Shown piece after piece: positions 33,698 through 42,495 of a stretch of DNA of 64,000 nucleotides (its first letter is position 1; each line of letters starts with the position of its first letter). Below the pieces are notes generated by a model. That model saw only the letters and a program-made list of their open reading frames with translations. It did not search any database and had not been told where the DNA came from. A program made the position numbers and the translations under genes. This DNA is from JAJPKK01 sp963807015 (GTDB lineage: Bacteria; Pseudomonadota; Alphaproteobacteria; Rhizobiales; Xanthobacteraceae). Where the stretch lies: positions 372,001 through 436,000 of the forward strand of contig CAWEAS010000028.1 of the NCBI GenBank assembly GCA_963807015.1. Direction: 5' to 3'.

Positions 33698-35172
33698 GAG
33701 TGTTTCTCCGGGCCAACAGGGAGATCTTTCACGAGATAACCGGTGACCGACCGGCGCTTGTCAAGCCACTTGCGTGCGGCATCGCGTACCGCCTCGGCGG
33801 TCACGGCGCGGATTCCGTCCGGCCACGCCTCGACCTTTTCCATGGTTCCACCGGAGGTGAGCGCCGCGCCGAACCAGCGCGCCATCGTCGCCTGGTTGTC
33901 CTGAGCATAGACGACGTCGGCAACGAGCCTAGTCTTGGCGCGGTGCAGTTCTTCCTCGGTGACGCCCTCGGCAACGACCTTGGCGATCACATCGTCGAGC
34001 GCGGACTCCACCACCTCGAAAGAGATGCCCTGCCGCGGCGTTGCGAATACCCCAAAACGCGTTTCGTCGAGCGCCGTCGATTGATACCAGCCGCCGGCGT
34101 TGGTCGCGAGGTTCTGCTCGACCACGAGAGCGCGGAAAATGCGGCTTGTCTCGCCGGCGCCGAGAATCTGGGCGAGCACGTCGAGGGCTTCCAACTCGCC
34201 CGCCATGGCCGTGGTGGACGACGGCACCAGATAGTTGCGCTGCAGGCTCGGCTGGGCGACCCGCGGATCGGCCATGGTGAGTTGACGCACCGCGACCGGC
34301 GTCGGCTCCTGCGGCCGCATCCGCGGGCCAAGCTCGGAGCGCGGCTTCACCGCGCCATAGGTCTTTTCGGCGAGCGGCTTGACCTCGTCAGCCGTGACAT
34401 CGCCCGCGATGACCACCACCGCATTGTTCGGCGTGTAGAAGTGCCGGTAAAAGGCGAGCGCATCCTCGCGATTGAGCTTTTCGATCTCCTGGTGCCAGCC
34501 GATCACCGGCCGCCCATAGGGATGATTGAGGTAAAGCGCCGCGGCGACTTGCTCGCCGATCCGGGCGTCCGGGCTGTTGGCCACCCGCATGTTGAACTCT
34601 TCCAGCACCACATCGCGCTCGGACATGACGACGTCCTCGCTGAGCACGAGCCCGGTCATGCGATCGGCTTCGAACTCCATGACCTTCGGCAGGTATTGCT
34701 TGGCAATGCGCTGGAAGTAGGCGGTGTAGTCGGCGGTCGTGAAGGCGTTTTCCTGGCCCCCGACGGTGGCAAGCGTCTGCGAAAACAGGCCGGCCGGATT
34801 CTTCTCGGTGCCCTTGAACATCAGGTGCTCGAGGAAATGCGCGAGCCCGGACTTGCCGGCCGTTTCGTCGGCGGACCCGACCTTGTACCAGATCATGTGG
34901 GTCACGACCGGCGTGCGGTGGTCGGGGATGACGACGACCTCAAGGCCGTTCGCAAGCGTGAAGTGAGAGATCGTGGGACCGCCAGCGCCGGCGGGCGCCG
35001 TCGCCTGGATCAGGAGCGCGACCGCAGCCGCGATGCCGACGACGGCGAAAGCGCAGCGCTCTCTTACGGAGTGCGGTGCTCGCGATGCGCGACGACTGCC
35101 AAGATGAGACTGGATGAAGAACCAAATGTCACGAGGGAAGCCGGCACGAGACAACACGCAAAACCGGCTCAT
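33694..35172 (-). CDS. M16-family zinc metallopeptidase (active partner)
   Basis: A 492-residue exported M16 protease. The N-terminus has a 40-residue Arg-rich segment before the hydrophobic signal (AFAVVGIAAAVALLIQATAP). The zinc motif is HFLEH in GKSGLAHFLEHLMFKGTE, with the distal ligand in SERDVVLEEFNMR. The C-terminal domain (GETSRIFRALVVEQNL) is intact. Probably acts in periplasmic protein or peptide quality control together with the inactive partner. It overlaps the BamF-like gene (stop 35169) by 4 bases and so is translationally coupled to it. Confidence 0.95.
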   Translation of the reverse strand: MSRFCVLSRAGFPRDIWFFIQSHLGSRRASRAPHSVRERCAFAVVGIAAAVALLIQATAPAGAGGPTISHFTLANGLEVVVIPDHRTPVVTHMIWYKVGSADETAGKSGLAHFLEHLMFKGTEKNPAGLFSQTLATVGGQENAFTTADYTAYFQRIAKQYLPKVMEFEADRMTGLVLSEDVVMSERDVVLEEFNMRVANSPDARIGEQVAAALYLNHPYGRPVIGWHQEIEKLNREDALAFYRHFYTPNNAVVVIAGDVTADEVKPLAEKTYGAVKPRSELGPRMRPQEPTPVAVRQLTMADPRVAQPSLQRNYLVPSSTTAMAGELEALDVLAQILGAGETSRIFRALVVEQNLATNAGGWYQSTALDETRFGVFATPRQGISFEVVESALDDVIAKVVAEGVTEEELHRAKTRLVADVVYAQDNQATMARWFGAALTSGGTMEKVEAWPDGIRAVTAEAVRDAARKWLDKRRSVTGYLVKDLPVGPEKHS

Positions 35173-35903
35173 TGAGTACCCCGGACCATCTGCGGATCTT
35201 GCTTACCCTTCGCCGCGATGCCGCTGTCACGGCTGAAGACCCCATAAGGCTGGTCCGGCGACGGCGTCCGATAGCCGGACGGCGGTTCGGTAAGTGTCGT
35301 GCGCGCCGGTTCGCGCGTGAACGGCGCAACCTCCGGCTTCTGCTTGATATTGGTGAAGTCGAGAAACTCGGACCAAAGGCCGCCTTTGTAGCCGAGTTCA
35401 GCCGGCGACATCTCGGAATTGCCGCCGCCACCCGCGGGACTGGAGCCGAGCCTCTGCGCAGCCGGTGTGTCTGCCTTGCCGTCCGGCCCTGTCCTGCCAG
35501 CTTCCCTTTGTTCGGGCGTCATGCGGTCTTGCCGGCTATCTCTATCCCAATCGATCGCCCGGCGATCGGCCTTGGCCTTCTTCTCCGCCTTCTGCCTCTT
35601 GATATCCGGATCGTCCGGCCATGCCGCGTTCTTGGGCAGCTGCGCGTTCATCCCCGGCGGCGGCAGGTCGCGGCTCGGCGGTATCACGAGGGGCGGGCGC
35701 TCCTGATATTGAATGCCGGCCTCCTGGCCATTGCGCAGGCCGAGCTTGCGCAGGAAGTCACGCATGAACTTTTCGTCGGGCAGCATATCGTCGTCGTCTG
35801 CGGCATAACTCGCGCCGATCCCCGTCGCGAGTATCAGAAACACGCCACAGGCCACCATCATGGCGGCCCGCGCAAAGCTGCGGTTTGGTTTAGCTTGCGG
35901 CAT
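35169..35903 (-). CDS. BamF-like (DUF3035) exported protein
   Basis: A 244-residue exported protein. The ATG at 35903 has GGGGACGG upstream; an ATG at 35918 is also possible. After a signal peptide ending ASYA there is an acidic segment and the DUF3035 landmark ERPPLVIPPSRDLPPPG, as in BamF of Caulobacter and Rhodobacter, a lipoprotein-type partner of the outer-membrane assembly machine. A lipobox Cys is not evident here, because the signal ends SYAADDDD. The rest is Pro/Lys/Arg-rich and disordered. Position between lspA and the M16 pair is conserved in alphaproteobacteria and supports the family call. Confidence 0.8.
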   Translation of the reverse strand: MPQAKPNRSFARAAMMVACGVFLILATGIGASYAADDDDMLPDEKFMRDFLRKLGLRNGQEAGIQYQERPPLVIPPSRDLPPPGMNAQLPKNAAWPDDPDIKRQKAEKKAKADRRAIDWDRDSRQDRMTPEQREAGRTGPDGKADTPAAQRLGSSPAGGGGNSEMSPAELGYKGGLWSEFLDFTNIKQKPEVAPFTREPARTTLTEPPSGYRTPSPDQPYGVFSRDSGIAAKGKQDPQMVRGTQ

Positions 35904-35976
35904 TTGCCGTCCCCACAATTGTCACACCGGTCTTCGTCGCCCCCAACAACGGCGCCAGCTCATTGGTCGCGTTTAA

Positions 35977-36501
35977 TTATTGTGTCACATCAGGGCGCTT
36001 TTGCGGCGCCCCCATAAACAGCGATTCATACAGGAGACCGATAACCCCGGCAACGATCGCCGCATCGGCTAGGTTAAAAATCGACCACTGGAATGTCCAA
36101 CCAGTCCCACTGAGGTGGAACAGGACGAAATCCACCACGGCACCGTGCACGACGCGATCGATCCCGTTGCCGATGGCGCCGCCGATGATCATGCCGAGAG
36201 CAAGGCCTGACAGGCGTGAGCTGGTGCGGAAGAGCCAGATGCCCAGCAGAATGACGGCGATCACCTTCAGGGCAAATAGCGCCCATTGCCCCAGCGGCCC
36301 AGCCTGCTGGAACATCCCGAAGCTGATACCGGTATTCCAGGCAAGCACGATGTCGAGGAACGGCGCCAGCGCGGTGCGTCCGCGATTGGCAATGTCGAAG
36401 CCATAGAGCAGCCAGAGCTTGAGCGCTTGGTCGAGGGCGACGACCGCCGCGGCGACTGCAATGCCGATCCGCTGCGGAGCGCCGCCCAGGAAAGACATCA
36501 T
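35977..36501 (-). CDS. lspA: Signal peptidase II (lipoprotein)
   Basis: Inner-membrane aspartic protease that removes signal peptides from diacylated prolipoproteins. A 174-residue protein with four helices. The catalytic Asp pair is in GGAIGNGIDRVVHGAVVDF and FNLADAAI, and the FNxAD motif is present as FNLADA. The N-terminal helix contains VVALDQALKLWLL. The start ATG at 36501 overlaps the ileS stop (ATGA), and ATG 36498 is the alternative. Confidence 0.97.
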   Translation of the reverse strand: MMSFLGGAPQRIGIAVAAAVVALDQALKLWLLYGFDIANRGRTALAPFLDIVLAWNTGISFGMFQQAGPLGQWALFALKVIAVILLGIWLFRTSSRLSGLALGMIIGGAIGNGIDRVVHGAVVDFVLFHLSGTGWTFQWSIFNLADAAIVAGVIGLLYESLFMGAPQKRPDVTQ

Positions 36502-39500
36502 TTGGCGTGCGCGGCGCGGGCCGCGTCCCATTCGCGCAGCGCCTGCGCATCGCGCGGGCTGACGTCGGGATAATCCGGATCGGCGCCGACCGTCGGTAAA
36601 ATCTTCCGCGACCGGGCGCACTTCGCCCCCGTTGCGGGACGAAATTCGACCGCGACGCCGGGCGCCTCTTCGAGGCGAAATGCCGCGTGCGGCCCGGTGC
36701 CGCCCTCGATGGTTACCGCCGAAGTGATGGCGATGTCGGCCATGCCGATTTCGCCGCGTTCCCCTTCCAGGTTGGCGGCGATCGTGCGCATCAGGCCTGC
36801 ATCGGCGATGTAGATCACGGGCGCGGCCTCGAGGCTCGAGCCGATGCGCTTGTTGGCGCGCTCGATCTCAAGCGCACCGGTGACGACCCGCCGCACTCGC
36901 CGGATGTCATTCCAGATCTCGGCGAGGGCCTCGTCGCGCCACGCCGCCGGGACCGTCGCGAAGGGTTCCAGATGAACCGACCGCGCGCCGTCGCCACCGC
37001 GGGCGAGATAGGCTTCCTCCGCCGTGAAGCAGAGCATCGGCGCCAACCAGGTTACCGTCGCCTGAAAGAGCAGATCGAGCGTGGTCAGGGCCGCCTTGCG
37101 GGTCACCGATGAGATCGGGTCGCAATACAGCGCGTCCTTGCGGATGTCGAAGTAGAACGCCGACAGATCGACCGTCATGAAGTTGTTGACGGCGGCGAAG
37201 ATGCGCTTGAAGTCGAACTCCGTGTAATAACGCCGCACGCTCTCATCAAGCTCGGCGAGGCGATGGAGGACGTAGCGTTCGAGGCCGGGCATCGCCGCAT
37301 GCGCGACGCGATCGCCGTCATGGAAATGCGCAAGGTTGCCGAGCATCCAGCGGATGGTGTTGCGCAGTTTGCGATAGGTCTCGACCGTGGTCTTGAGGAT
37401 TTCCGAGCCGATGCGCACGTCGTCGCCATAGTCGGAGGCGCAGACCCACATGCGCAGGATGTCGGCGCCGGAGGCCTTGATCACGTCCTCGGGCGCGACC
37501 GTGTTGCCGAGCGACTTCGACATTTTGCGGCCGTTCTCGTCGAGAACGAAGCCGTGGGTCAGCACGACGTCGAACGGCGCCACCCCGCGGGTGCCGCAGC
37601 TTTCGAGCAGCGAGGACTGAAACCAGCCGCGATGCTGGTCGGACCCTTCGAGATACATGACGGTGTCCGGACCGCCGTCTCGTCTGCGGCGGATGCCGGC
37701 AAGGCCTGGAAAATGTTTCGGGTCCTCGAGCACGAAGGCATGGGTCGAGCCTGAGTCGAACCACACGTCGAGAATGTCGTCGACCTTCTGCCAGTCCTCG
37801 TTCGCGAGAGAACCAAGGAAGCGCTCGCGCGCGCCTCTCGCATACCAGGCGTCGGCACCTTCCTTCTCGAAGGCGTCGGCGATGCGCGCGTTCACTTCGC
37901 TGTCCTGCAGGATCTCCGCCGAACCGTCGCTGTTCTCGCGCACGAACACCGTGATCGGCACGCCCCAGGCGCGCTGGCGCGAGATGACCCAATCGGGCTT
38001 GCTCTCGATCATGCCGGTGATGCGGTTCTCGCCCTGTTCGGGCACCCACCGCGTCGCCTTGATGGCGGTGAAGGCGCGCGCCCGCAATGTATCGCCGGCC
38101 TTCGCATGGTCATCGCTGTCCGCGATTGGCTTGTCCATCGCAATGAACCATTGCGGCGTGTTGCGAAAGATCACCGGTTTCTTGGAGCGCCAGGAGTGCG
38201 GATACTGGTGCTTGAGGCGACCGCGCGCGATCAGCATGCCGGCCTCGATCAGCGCCTTGATCACCGCATCGTTGGCATCGCCCTTCTCGCCTTTGTCGGT
38301 GATGACGCGCTTCGGCTTGCCGTTGGTGTCGCGCGGGCCAAACCCTGGCGCCTGGTCGGTGAAGTAGCCGTCGCCGTCGACCGTGTAGGGGATCGTGGTG
38401 TTGATGCCGCGCGCCGCGAGCGCGCGGGCATTGGCAGTCCAGACCTCAAAGTCCTCGCGACCGTGGCCTGGTGCCGTATGCACGAAGCCGGTGCCAGTGT
38501 CGTCGGTGACGTGTTCGCCCGCGAGCAACGGGACCTTGAAATCGTAACCGCCGGCTACTCCGTTCAGCGGATGCTGGGCGACGAGTTCGCTGAGGGTTGC
38601 AGCCGGGATCACTGCGACCCGGTCGAATGCCATGACCCGCGCTTGCTTGAAGACTTCGCCTGCAAGATTGTCGGCGAGCAGGAACAGGTCGCCGAACTTC
38701 GCCCAGTTCTCCGGTGCCGAATCCGTGACCTTGTAAAGTGCATATTCGATCTTCGGCGAGAAACTGATCGCGCGGTTGCCGGGGATCGTCCATGGCGTCG
38801 TGGTCCAGATGACGATCACGGTGCCATCAAGCTCCGGCGGCCCTCCGCTGACCGGAAATTTCACCCACACCGTGTCGCTGGTGTAGTCCTCATACTCGAC
38901 CTCGGCTTCGGCGAGCGCCGTCTTCTCCACGACCGACCACATCACCGGCTTTGATCCGCGATAGAGTGTCCCGTTCGCCGCGAACTTCATCAGTTCGCGG
39001 GCGATCTGCGCTTCCGCGGGATAGCTCATCGTCGTGTACGGATGCGCCCAATCGCCCTCGACGCCGAGGCGCTTGAACTCCTCGCGCTGCACGCCGAGCC
39101 AATGATCCGCATAAGCGCGGCACTCGCGCCGGAACGCGATCATCGCATCGGGATCGGAGAGATCAGGCTTGGCGCGGCCTTTCGCGCGGTAGTTCTCCTC
39201 CTCGATCTTCCATTCGATCGGGAGGCCGTGGCAGTCCCAGCCCGGCACGTAGTTCGAATCGGCGCCCGCCATCTGCTGCGAGCGCGTCACCACGTCCTTG
39301 AGGATCTTGTTGAGCGCGGTGCCGATGTGGATGTGGCTGTTGGCGTAAGGCGGTCCGTCGTGGAGCACGAATTTGGTACGCCCTTTGCCGGCCTCGCGCA
39401 GGCGGGCGTAGAGATCGATCTTCCGCCAATAGGCCAAAAGCTCCGGCTCCTTCTGCGGAAGGCCGGCGCGCATCGGAAACTCGGTCTTGGGAAGAAACAG

Positions 39501-39542
39501 CGTCTCGTTGTAATCGCGGGCGGAAGCAACGGGTTCGGACAT
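36498..39542 (-). CDS. ileS: Isoleucyl-tRNA synthetase
   Basis: Class I aminoacyl-tRNA synthetase, 1014 residues. The HIGH-type signature is HIHIGTALNK near residue 70 and the KMSKS loop is RKMSKSLGN near 650. Editing domain features (WTTTPWTIPGN) and the anticodon-binding C-terminal part (YYTEFDFKRIF) are present. It ends in a region without a Zn-finger four-Cys set; only a C in TGAKCARSRKI is visible. It is coupled to lspA. Confidence 0.98.
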   Translation of the reverse strand: MSEPVASARDYNETLFLPKTEFPMRAGLPQKEPELLAYWRKIDLYARLREAGKGRTKFVLHDGPPYANSHIHIGTALNKILKDVVTRSQQMAGADSNYVPGWDCHGLPIEWKIEEENYRAKGRAKPDLSDPDAMIAFRRECRAYADHWLGVQREEFKRLGVEGDWAHPYTTMSYPAEAQIARELMKFAANGTLYRGSKPVMWSVVEKTALAEAEVEYEDYTSDTVWVKFPVSGGPPELDGTVIVIWTTTPWTIPGNRAISFSPKIEYALYKVTDSAPENWAKFGDLFLLADNLAGEVFKQARVMAFDRVAVIPAATLSELVAQHPLNGVAGGYDFKVPLLAGEHVTDDTGTGFVHTAPGHGREDFEVWTANARALAARGINTTIPYTVDGDGYFTDQAPGFGPRDTNGKPKRVITDKGEKGDANDAVIKALIEAGMLIARGRLKHQYPHSWRSKKPVIFRNTPQWFIAMDKPIADSDDHAKAGDTLRARAFTAIKATRWVPEQGENRITGMIESKPDWVISRQRAWGVPITVFVRENSDGSAEILQDSEVNARIADAFEKEGADAWYARGARERFLGSLANEDWQKVDDILDVWFDSGSTHAFVLEDPKHFPGLAGIRRRRDGGPDTVMYLEGSDQHRGWFQSSLLESCGTRGVAPFDVVLTHGFVLDENGRKMSKSLGNTVAPEDVIKASGADILRMWVCASDYGDDVRIGSEILKTTVETYRKLRNTIRWMLGNLAHFHDGDRVAHAAMPGLERYVLHRLAELDESVRRYYTEFDFKRIFAAVNNFMTVDLSAFYFDIRKDALYCDPISSVTRKAALTTLDLLFQATVTWLAPMLCFTAEEAYLARGGDGARSVHLEPFATVPAAWRDEALAEIWNDIRRVRRVVTGALEIERANKRIGSSLEAAPVIYIADAGLMRTIAANLEGERGEIGMADIAITSAVTIEGGTGPHAAFRLEEAPGVAVEFRPATGAKCARSRKILPTVGADPDYPDVSPRDAQALREWDAARAAHAK

Positions 39543-39728
39543 GGCGGCTCAACCTAGGATGTGGAGGCAAATTGGGCTGATCCCGGTCCTCCGCCGACCC
39601 AAGGTCAGGCGGAGGCCGGGCCTATAATCAGCCGAGCCGCCGAGGCGAGCCTGCGTGCGAAGCGTTCGCATGTCATCATGGCGCGGCTTCCTAACATATC
39701 GATTGCGGCGCCGAAAGGGCCAACCCCT

Positions 39729-40757
39729 TCATCGGCCTGCTATTCCGGCTTGCGCTGGAGACGGCGTGACCGAGCCGAGCGGGGGAAAGGCGTCGCCCGC
39801 GCGGTGAAGCGCCATGCGCGCCATCCGGCAATCCTCGTCCATGCGGCGAATGAGGTCTTCGACCGAATTGAATTTCAACTCCGGCCTGATCCAGGCGATC
39901 ACCGCGACGTCGATGCTTTTGCCGTAGAGGTCCGCAGAGAAATCGAAGAGATAGACCTCGAGCAGGACCACCCCGGTATCGAACATCGGCCGCCGCCCAA
40001 AACTCGCCACGCCATCGAACCGGGCGCCGTCGACGCCGACCCTGACCGCATAAATGCCGTAGCGCAGCCCGCAGCCGGGATCGAGCCGCAGATTCGCCGT
40101 CGGATACCCGAGGGTGCGGCCGCGCTTGTCGCCGTGGGCGACTTCGCCGCTGACGAACCAAGGAAAGCCAAGAAGCTCGGCTGCGTCCTCGGGCCGGCCC
40201 GCTGCGAGTGCATCGCGGATGGCACCCGAGGAAATCCGCCGCCCCTCGTCGAGCAAGGCCGGCACGACCTCGACGGCGAAGCCGTGGCGGCGCCCTTCCT
40301 CTTGTAAAAAGGCCGGTGTGCCCGCCCGCGCCTTGCCGAAATGGAAGTCGAAGCCGATCGCAACGCCCGCGACGCCAAAACGACCGATGAGAACGCGGGC
40401 GACGAACGCGACGGGATCGAGCGCGGCAAGCGCAGCGTCGAAACGCATGACGATGGCGCCGTCGAGTCCGGTCGCGGCTAACAGGCGGAGCTTGGCGCGC
40501 TCGTCGGTCAGGCGGAACAATGGTTCGTCGGGCCTGAAGAAGGCGCGCGGATGCGGCTCGAAGGTGAGCGCCGCCGCCGGTCGACCGAGCGCACGCGCTT
40601 TCGCGATAGCGGCGGCGATGACGGCGCGATGGCCGCGATGCACGCCTTCGAAGTTGCCCATCGCAACGACCGCGTTGGCGAGCGGCCCAAGCTGCGGCGG
40701 CTCGTCCAGTCGATCGTGAACGGCGGTGAAGGGTCGCTGCGGCGGCTCGGATTGCAT
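39729..40757 (-). CDS. ribF: Bifunctional riboflavin kinase / FAD synthetase
   Basis: Makes FMN and FAD from riboflavin. A 342-residue protein, from ATG 40757 (GGAAAC upstream); other in-frame starts lie further up. The N-terminal adenylyltransferase has GNFEGVHRGHRAV, TFEPHPRAFF and GFDFHFGKARAGT. The C-terminal kinase has GDKRGRTLGYPTANLRL and the active-site Glu in LLEVYLFDF. A Pro-rich tail of about 30 residues follows. 186 bp lie before ileS on the same strand. Confidence 0.96.
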   Translation of the reverse strand: MQSEPPQRPFTAVHDRLDEPPQLGPLANAVVAMGNFEGVHRGHRAVIAAAIAKARALGRPAAALTFEPHPRAFFRPDEPLFRLTDERAKLRLLAATGLDGAIVMRFDAALAALDPVAFVARVLIGRFGVAGVAIGFDFHFGKARAGTPAFLQEEGRRHGFAVEVVPALLDEGRRISSGAIRDALAAGRPEDAAELLGFPWFVSGEVAHGDKRGRTLGYPTANLRLDPGCGLRYGIYAVRVGVDGARFDGVASFGRRPMFDTGVVLLEVYLFDFSADLYGKSIDVAVIAWIRPELKFNSVEDLIRRMDEDCRMARMALHRAGDAFPPLGSVTPSPAQAGIAGR

Positions 40758-41105
40758 CGATGGCAGTTTCCGGAAAATTTGCCGGACCGTGCCTGCCGCG
40801 GTCACGGGAAGTCAAGCCGGCTGCCCACCCGTTAACACGCCGCCAACCATGATCCGCTTATTTGGCGCGCGCTCTTTCACTGCGGCAGACCGTTTCGGCG
40901 GCACCGTCGTCGCATTTTGCCGAAAATCGACGTGGCGAAACCGACAGCGAGTTAACCGGTTTTTCAACCGCCCTTGGTAACTTCCTGCCGCTTTTGGGGG
41001 GCAGTTCCCGGATGGTCACGCCTTCCCCGACGCACGCATTCGGCAGCGCTGGGAGCCAGGCGAGGCCGACGAGAGGCGCCGAGAGTGGCCGAAACGGAGT
41101 GGGTG
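40758..41105. other. Divergent intergenic region (348 bp), no gene seen
   Basis: Between ribF (minus) and the single-domain response regulator (plus). The area 40850-40990 is rich in short inverse motifs (GTTAACCGG, AACCGCCC) but without a clear palindrome. No promoter pair is convincing. Confidence 0.45.
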
Positions 41106-41489
41106 ATGGCAGTCGACTTATCGATGCCGGTTCTGGTCGTTGACGACTACAGCACGATGATCCGCATCATACGCAATCTGCTCAAGCAGATCGGATTCCA
41201 GGATATCGACGATGCCGCCGACGGCACCGCAGCGCTCGGCAGGATGCGCGAGAAGCGCTACGGTCTCGTGATCTCCGATTGGAACATGGAGCCGATGACC
41301 GGCTACGACCTGCTCAAGGAGGTCCGCCAGGACCCGGGGCTGTCGCGCACGCCGTTCATCATGGTAACGGCGGAATCGAAGACGGAAAACGTCATCGCGG
41401 CGAAGAAGGCCGGCGTCAACAACTACATCGTCAAGCCGTTCAACGCCCAAACGCTGCAGAGCAAGATCGAGGCCGTGTTCGGCGACTGA
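41106..41489 (+). CDS. Single-domain response regulator (CheY type)
   Basis: A 127-residue stand-alone receiver domain. The phosphorylation site is the Asp in GLVISDWNMEPMTG, with the acidic pair in VLVVDDYSTM, Thr in IMVTAESK and Lys in IVKPFNA. It resembles CheY more than transcription regulators, since there is no output domain. WNMEPMTGYDLL is the CheY-like pattern. It interrupts the ribF-HAD order and is on the opposite strand. No chemotaxis genes lie nearby. Confidence 0.95.
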   Translation: MAVDLSMPVLVVDDYSTMIRIIRNLLKQIGFQDIDDAADGTAALGRMREKRYGLVISDWNMEPMTGYDLLKEVRQDPGLSRTPFIMVTAESKTENVIAAKKAGVNNYIVKPFNAQTLQSKIEAVFGD

Positions 41490-41501
41490 CAGCGGTCGCG
41501 G

Positions 41502-42353
41502 TCACCACACCAGTCGCGGCGTCACCGCTTGCGGCGTGATGCCGGCCGTCGTGAACATCTCGGCGAGCGCCGCCGTCGGCGGGCGGTCGCCGAGTTCCTC
41601 GGCATGGATACCGCCTAATACAAAGAGCGCGTCGAGGCCGAGCGCGCGGGCACCGGTGATGTCGGTGCGCAGCAAATCGCCGATCGCGAGAACGCGCTGG
41701 GCGGCGACCTGGCCGCCGCGTGCGGCCGCCGCCGCTGCGAGGGCGGCCTCGTAGATCGGGCGGTGCGGCTTGCCCGCGTAAAGCACCTCGCCGCCCGTGG
41801 CCACATAGAGGTCCGCGATCGCGCCGGCGCAATAGACAAGCTCATTGCCGCGCTCGACGACGAGATCGGGATTGGCGCACAGCATGAACAATTCGCGCCG
41901 ACCCATGGCCTCGATCATCTCGCGATAATCCTCCGGCGTCTCCGTCGTATCGTCGAACAGGCCGGTGCAGACGACGTATTCGGCCTCTTCCATGGACGTG
42001 AAGCGCACGTCGAGCCCCTCGAAGATCGAAAGGTCACGCTCAGGTCCGATGTGGAATACGGCGCTGCCGCCGCGTTCGGCCATCACTTCGCGGGTGACGT
42101 CACCGGACGAGGTCACCGCGTCATAGGCTTCGCGCGGCACTCCCAAGCGGTCGAGCTGGCGAACCACCCAGCCCGACGGGCGCGGCGCGTTGGTGATCAG
42201 GACCACCGTGCCGCCGCCGGCCCGAAATCGCGCGAGCGCATCGCAGGCCTCGGCGTAGGCCGCTAACCCATTGTGCACGACGCCCCAGACATCGCACAGC
42301 AGCACGTCGTAGCGCTGGGCCACGGTCGAAAAATTGTCCATGCAGGAAAACAT
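41502..42353 (-). CDS. HAD-superfamily hydrolase (TIGR01459 type, NagD-like)
   Basis: A 283-residue HAD phosphatase of the IIA (NagD) class. Motif I is LLCDVWGVVHNGL with the nucleophile Asp; motif II is LITNAPRPS; motif III/IV Lys and Asp are in YAGKPHRPIYEAAL and LAIGDLLRTDITGA. The cap domain is C2-type. Start may be 42353 or the ATG at 42341. The substrate is not known. The usual order is HAD gene followed by ribF; here the CheY gene lies between. Confidence 0.9.
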   Translation of the reverse strand: MFSCMDNFSTVAQRYDVLLCDVWGVVHNGLAAYAEACDALARFRAGGGTVVLITNAPRPSGWVVRQLDRLGVPREAYDAVTSSGDVTREVMAERGGSAVFHIGPERDLSIFEGLDVRFTSMEEAEYVVCTGLFDDTTETPEDYREMIEAMGRRELFMLCANPDLVVERGNELVYCAGAIADLYVATGGEVLYAGKPHRPIYEAALAAAAAARGGQVAAQRVLAIGDLLRTDITGARALGLDALFVLGGIHAEELGDRPPTAALAEMFTTAGITPQAVTPRLVW

Positions 42354-42495
42354 TGCAACGTCAGGCGTGAGGGATCAGGAGACCAGGGATTTGACGGCAG
42401 AGGAGCTTCATCATCTACATAGATATCGGGATCAACCGAGCACGCGTCCAGTGATTTTTCCCCGGAGGCCATCCGATTCCGATTGCTGATGCCTC

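Noticed and set aside
33688..35175. 495-codon plus-strand frame opposite the active M16 gene
   Set aside because: It mirrors almost exactly the conserved M16 gene and has no features of its own.
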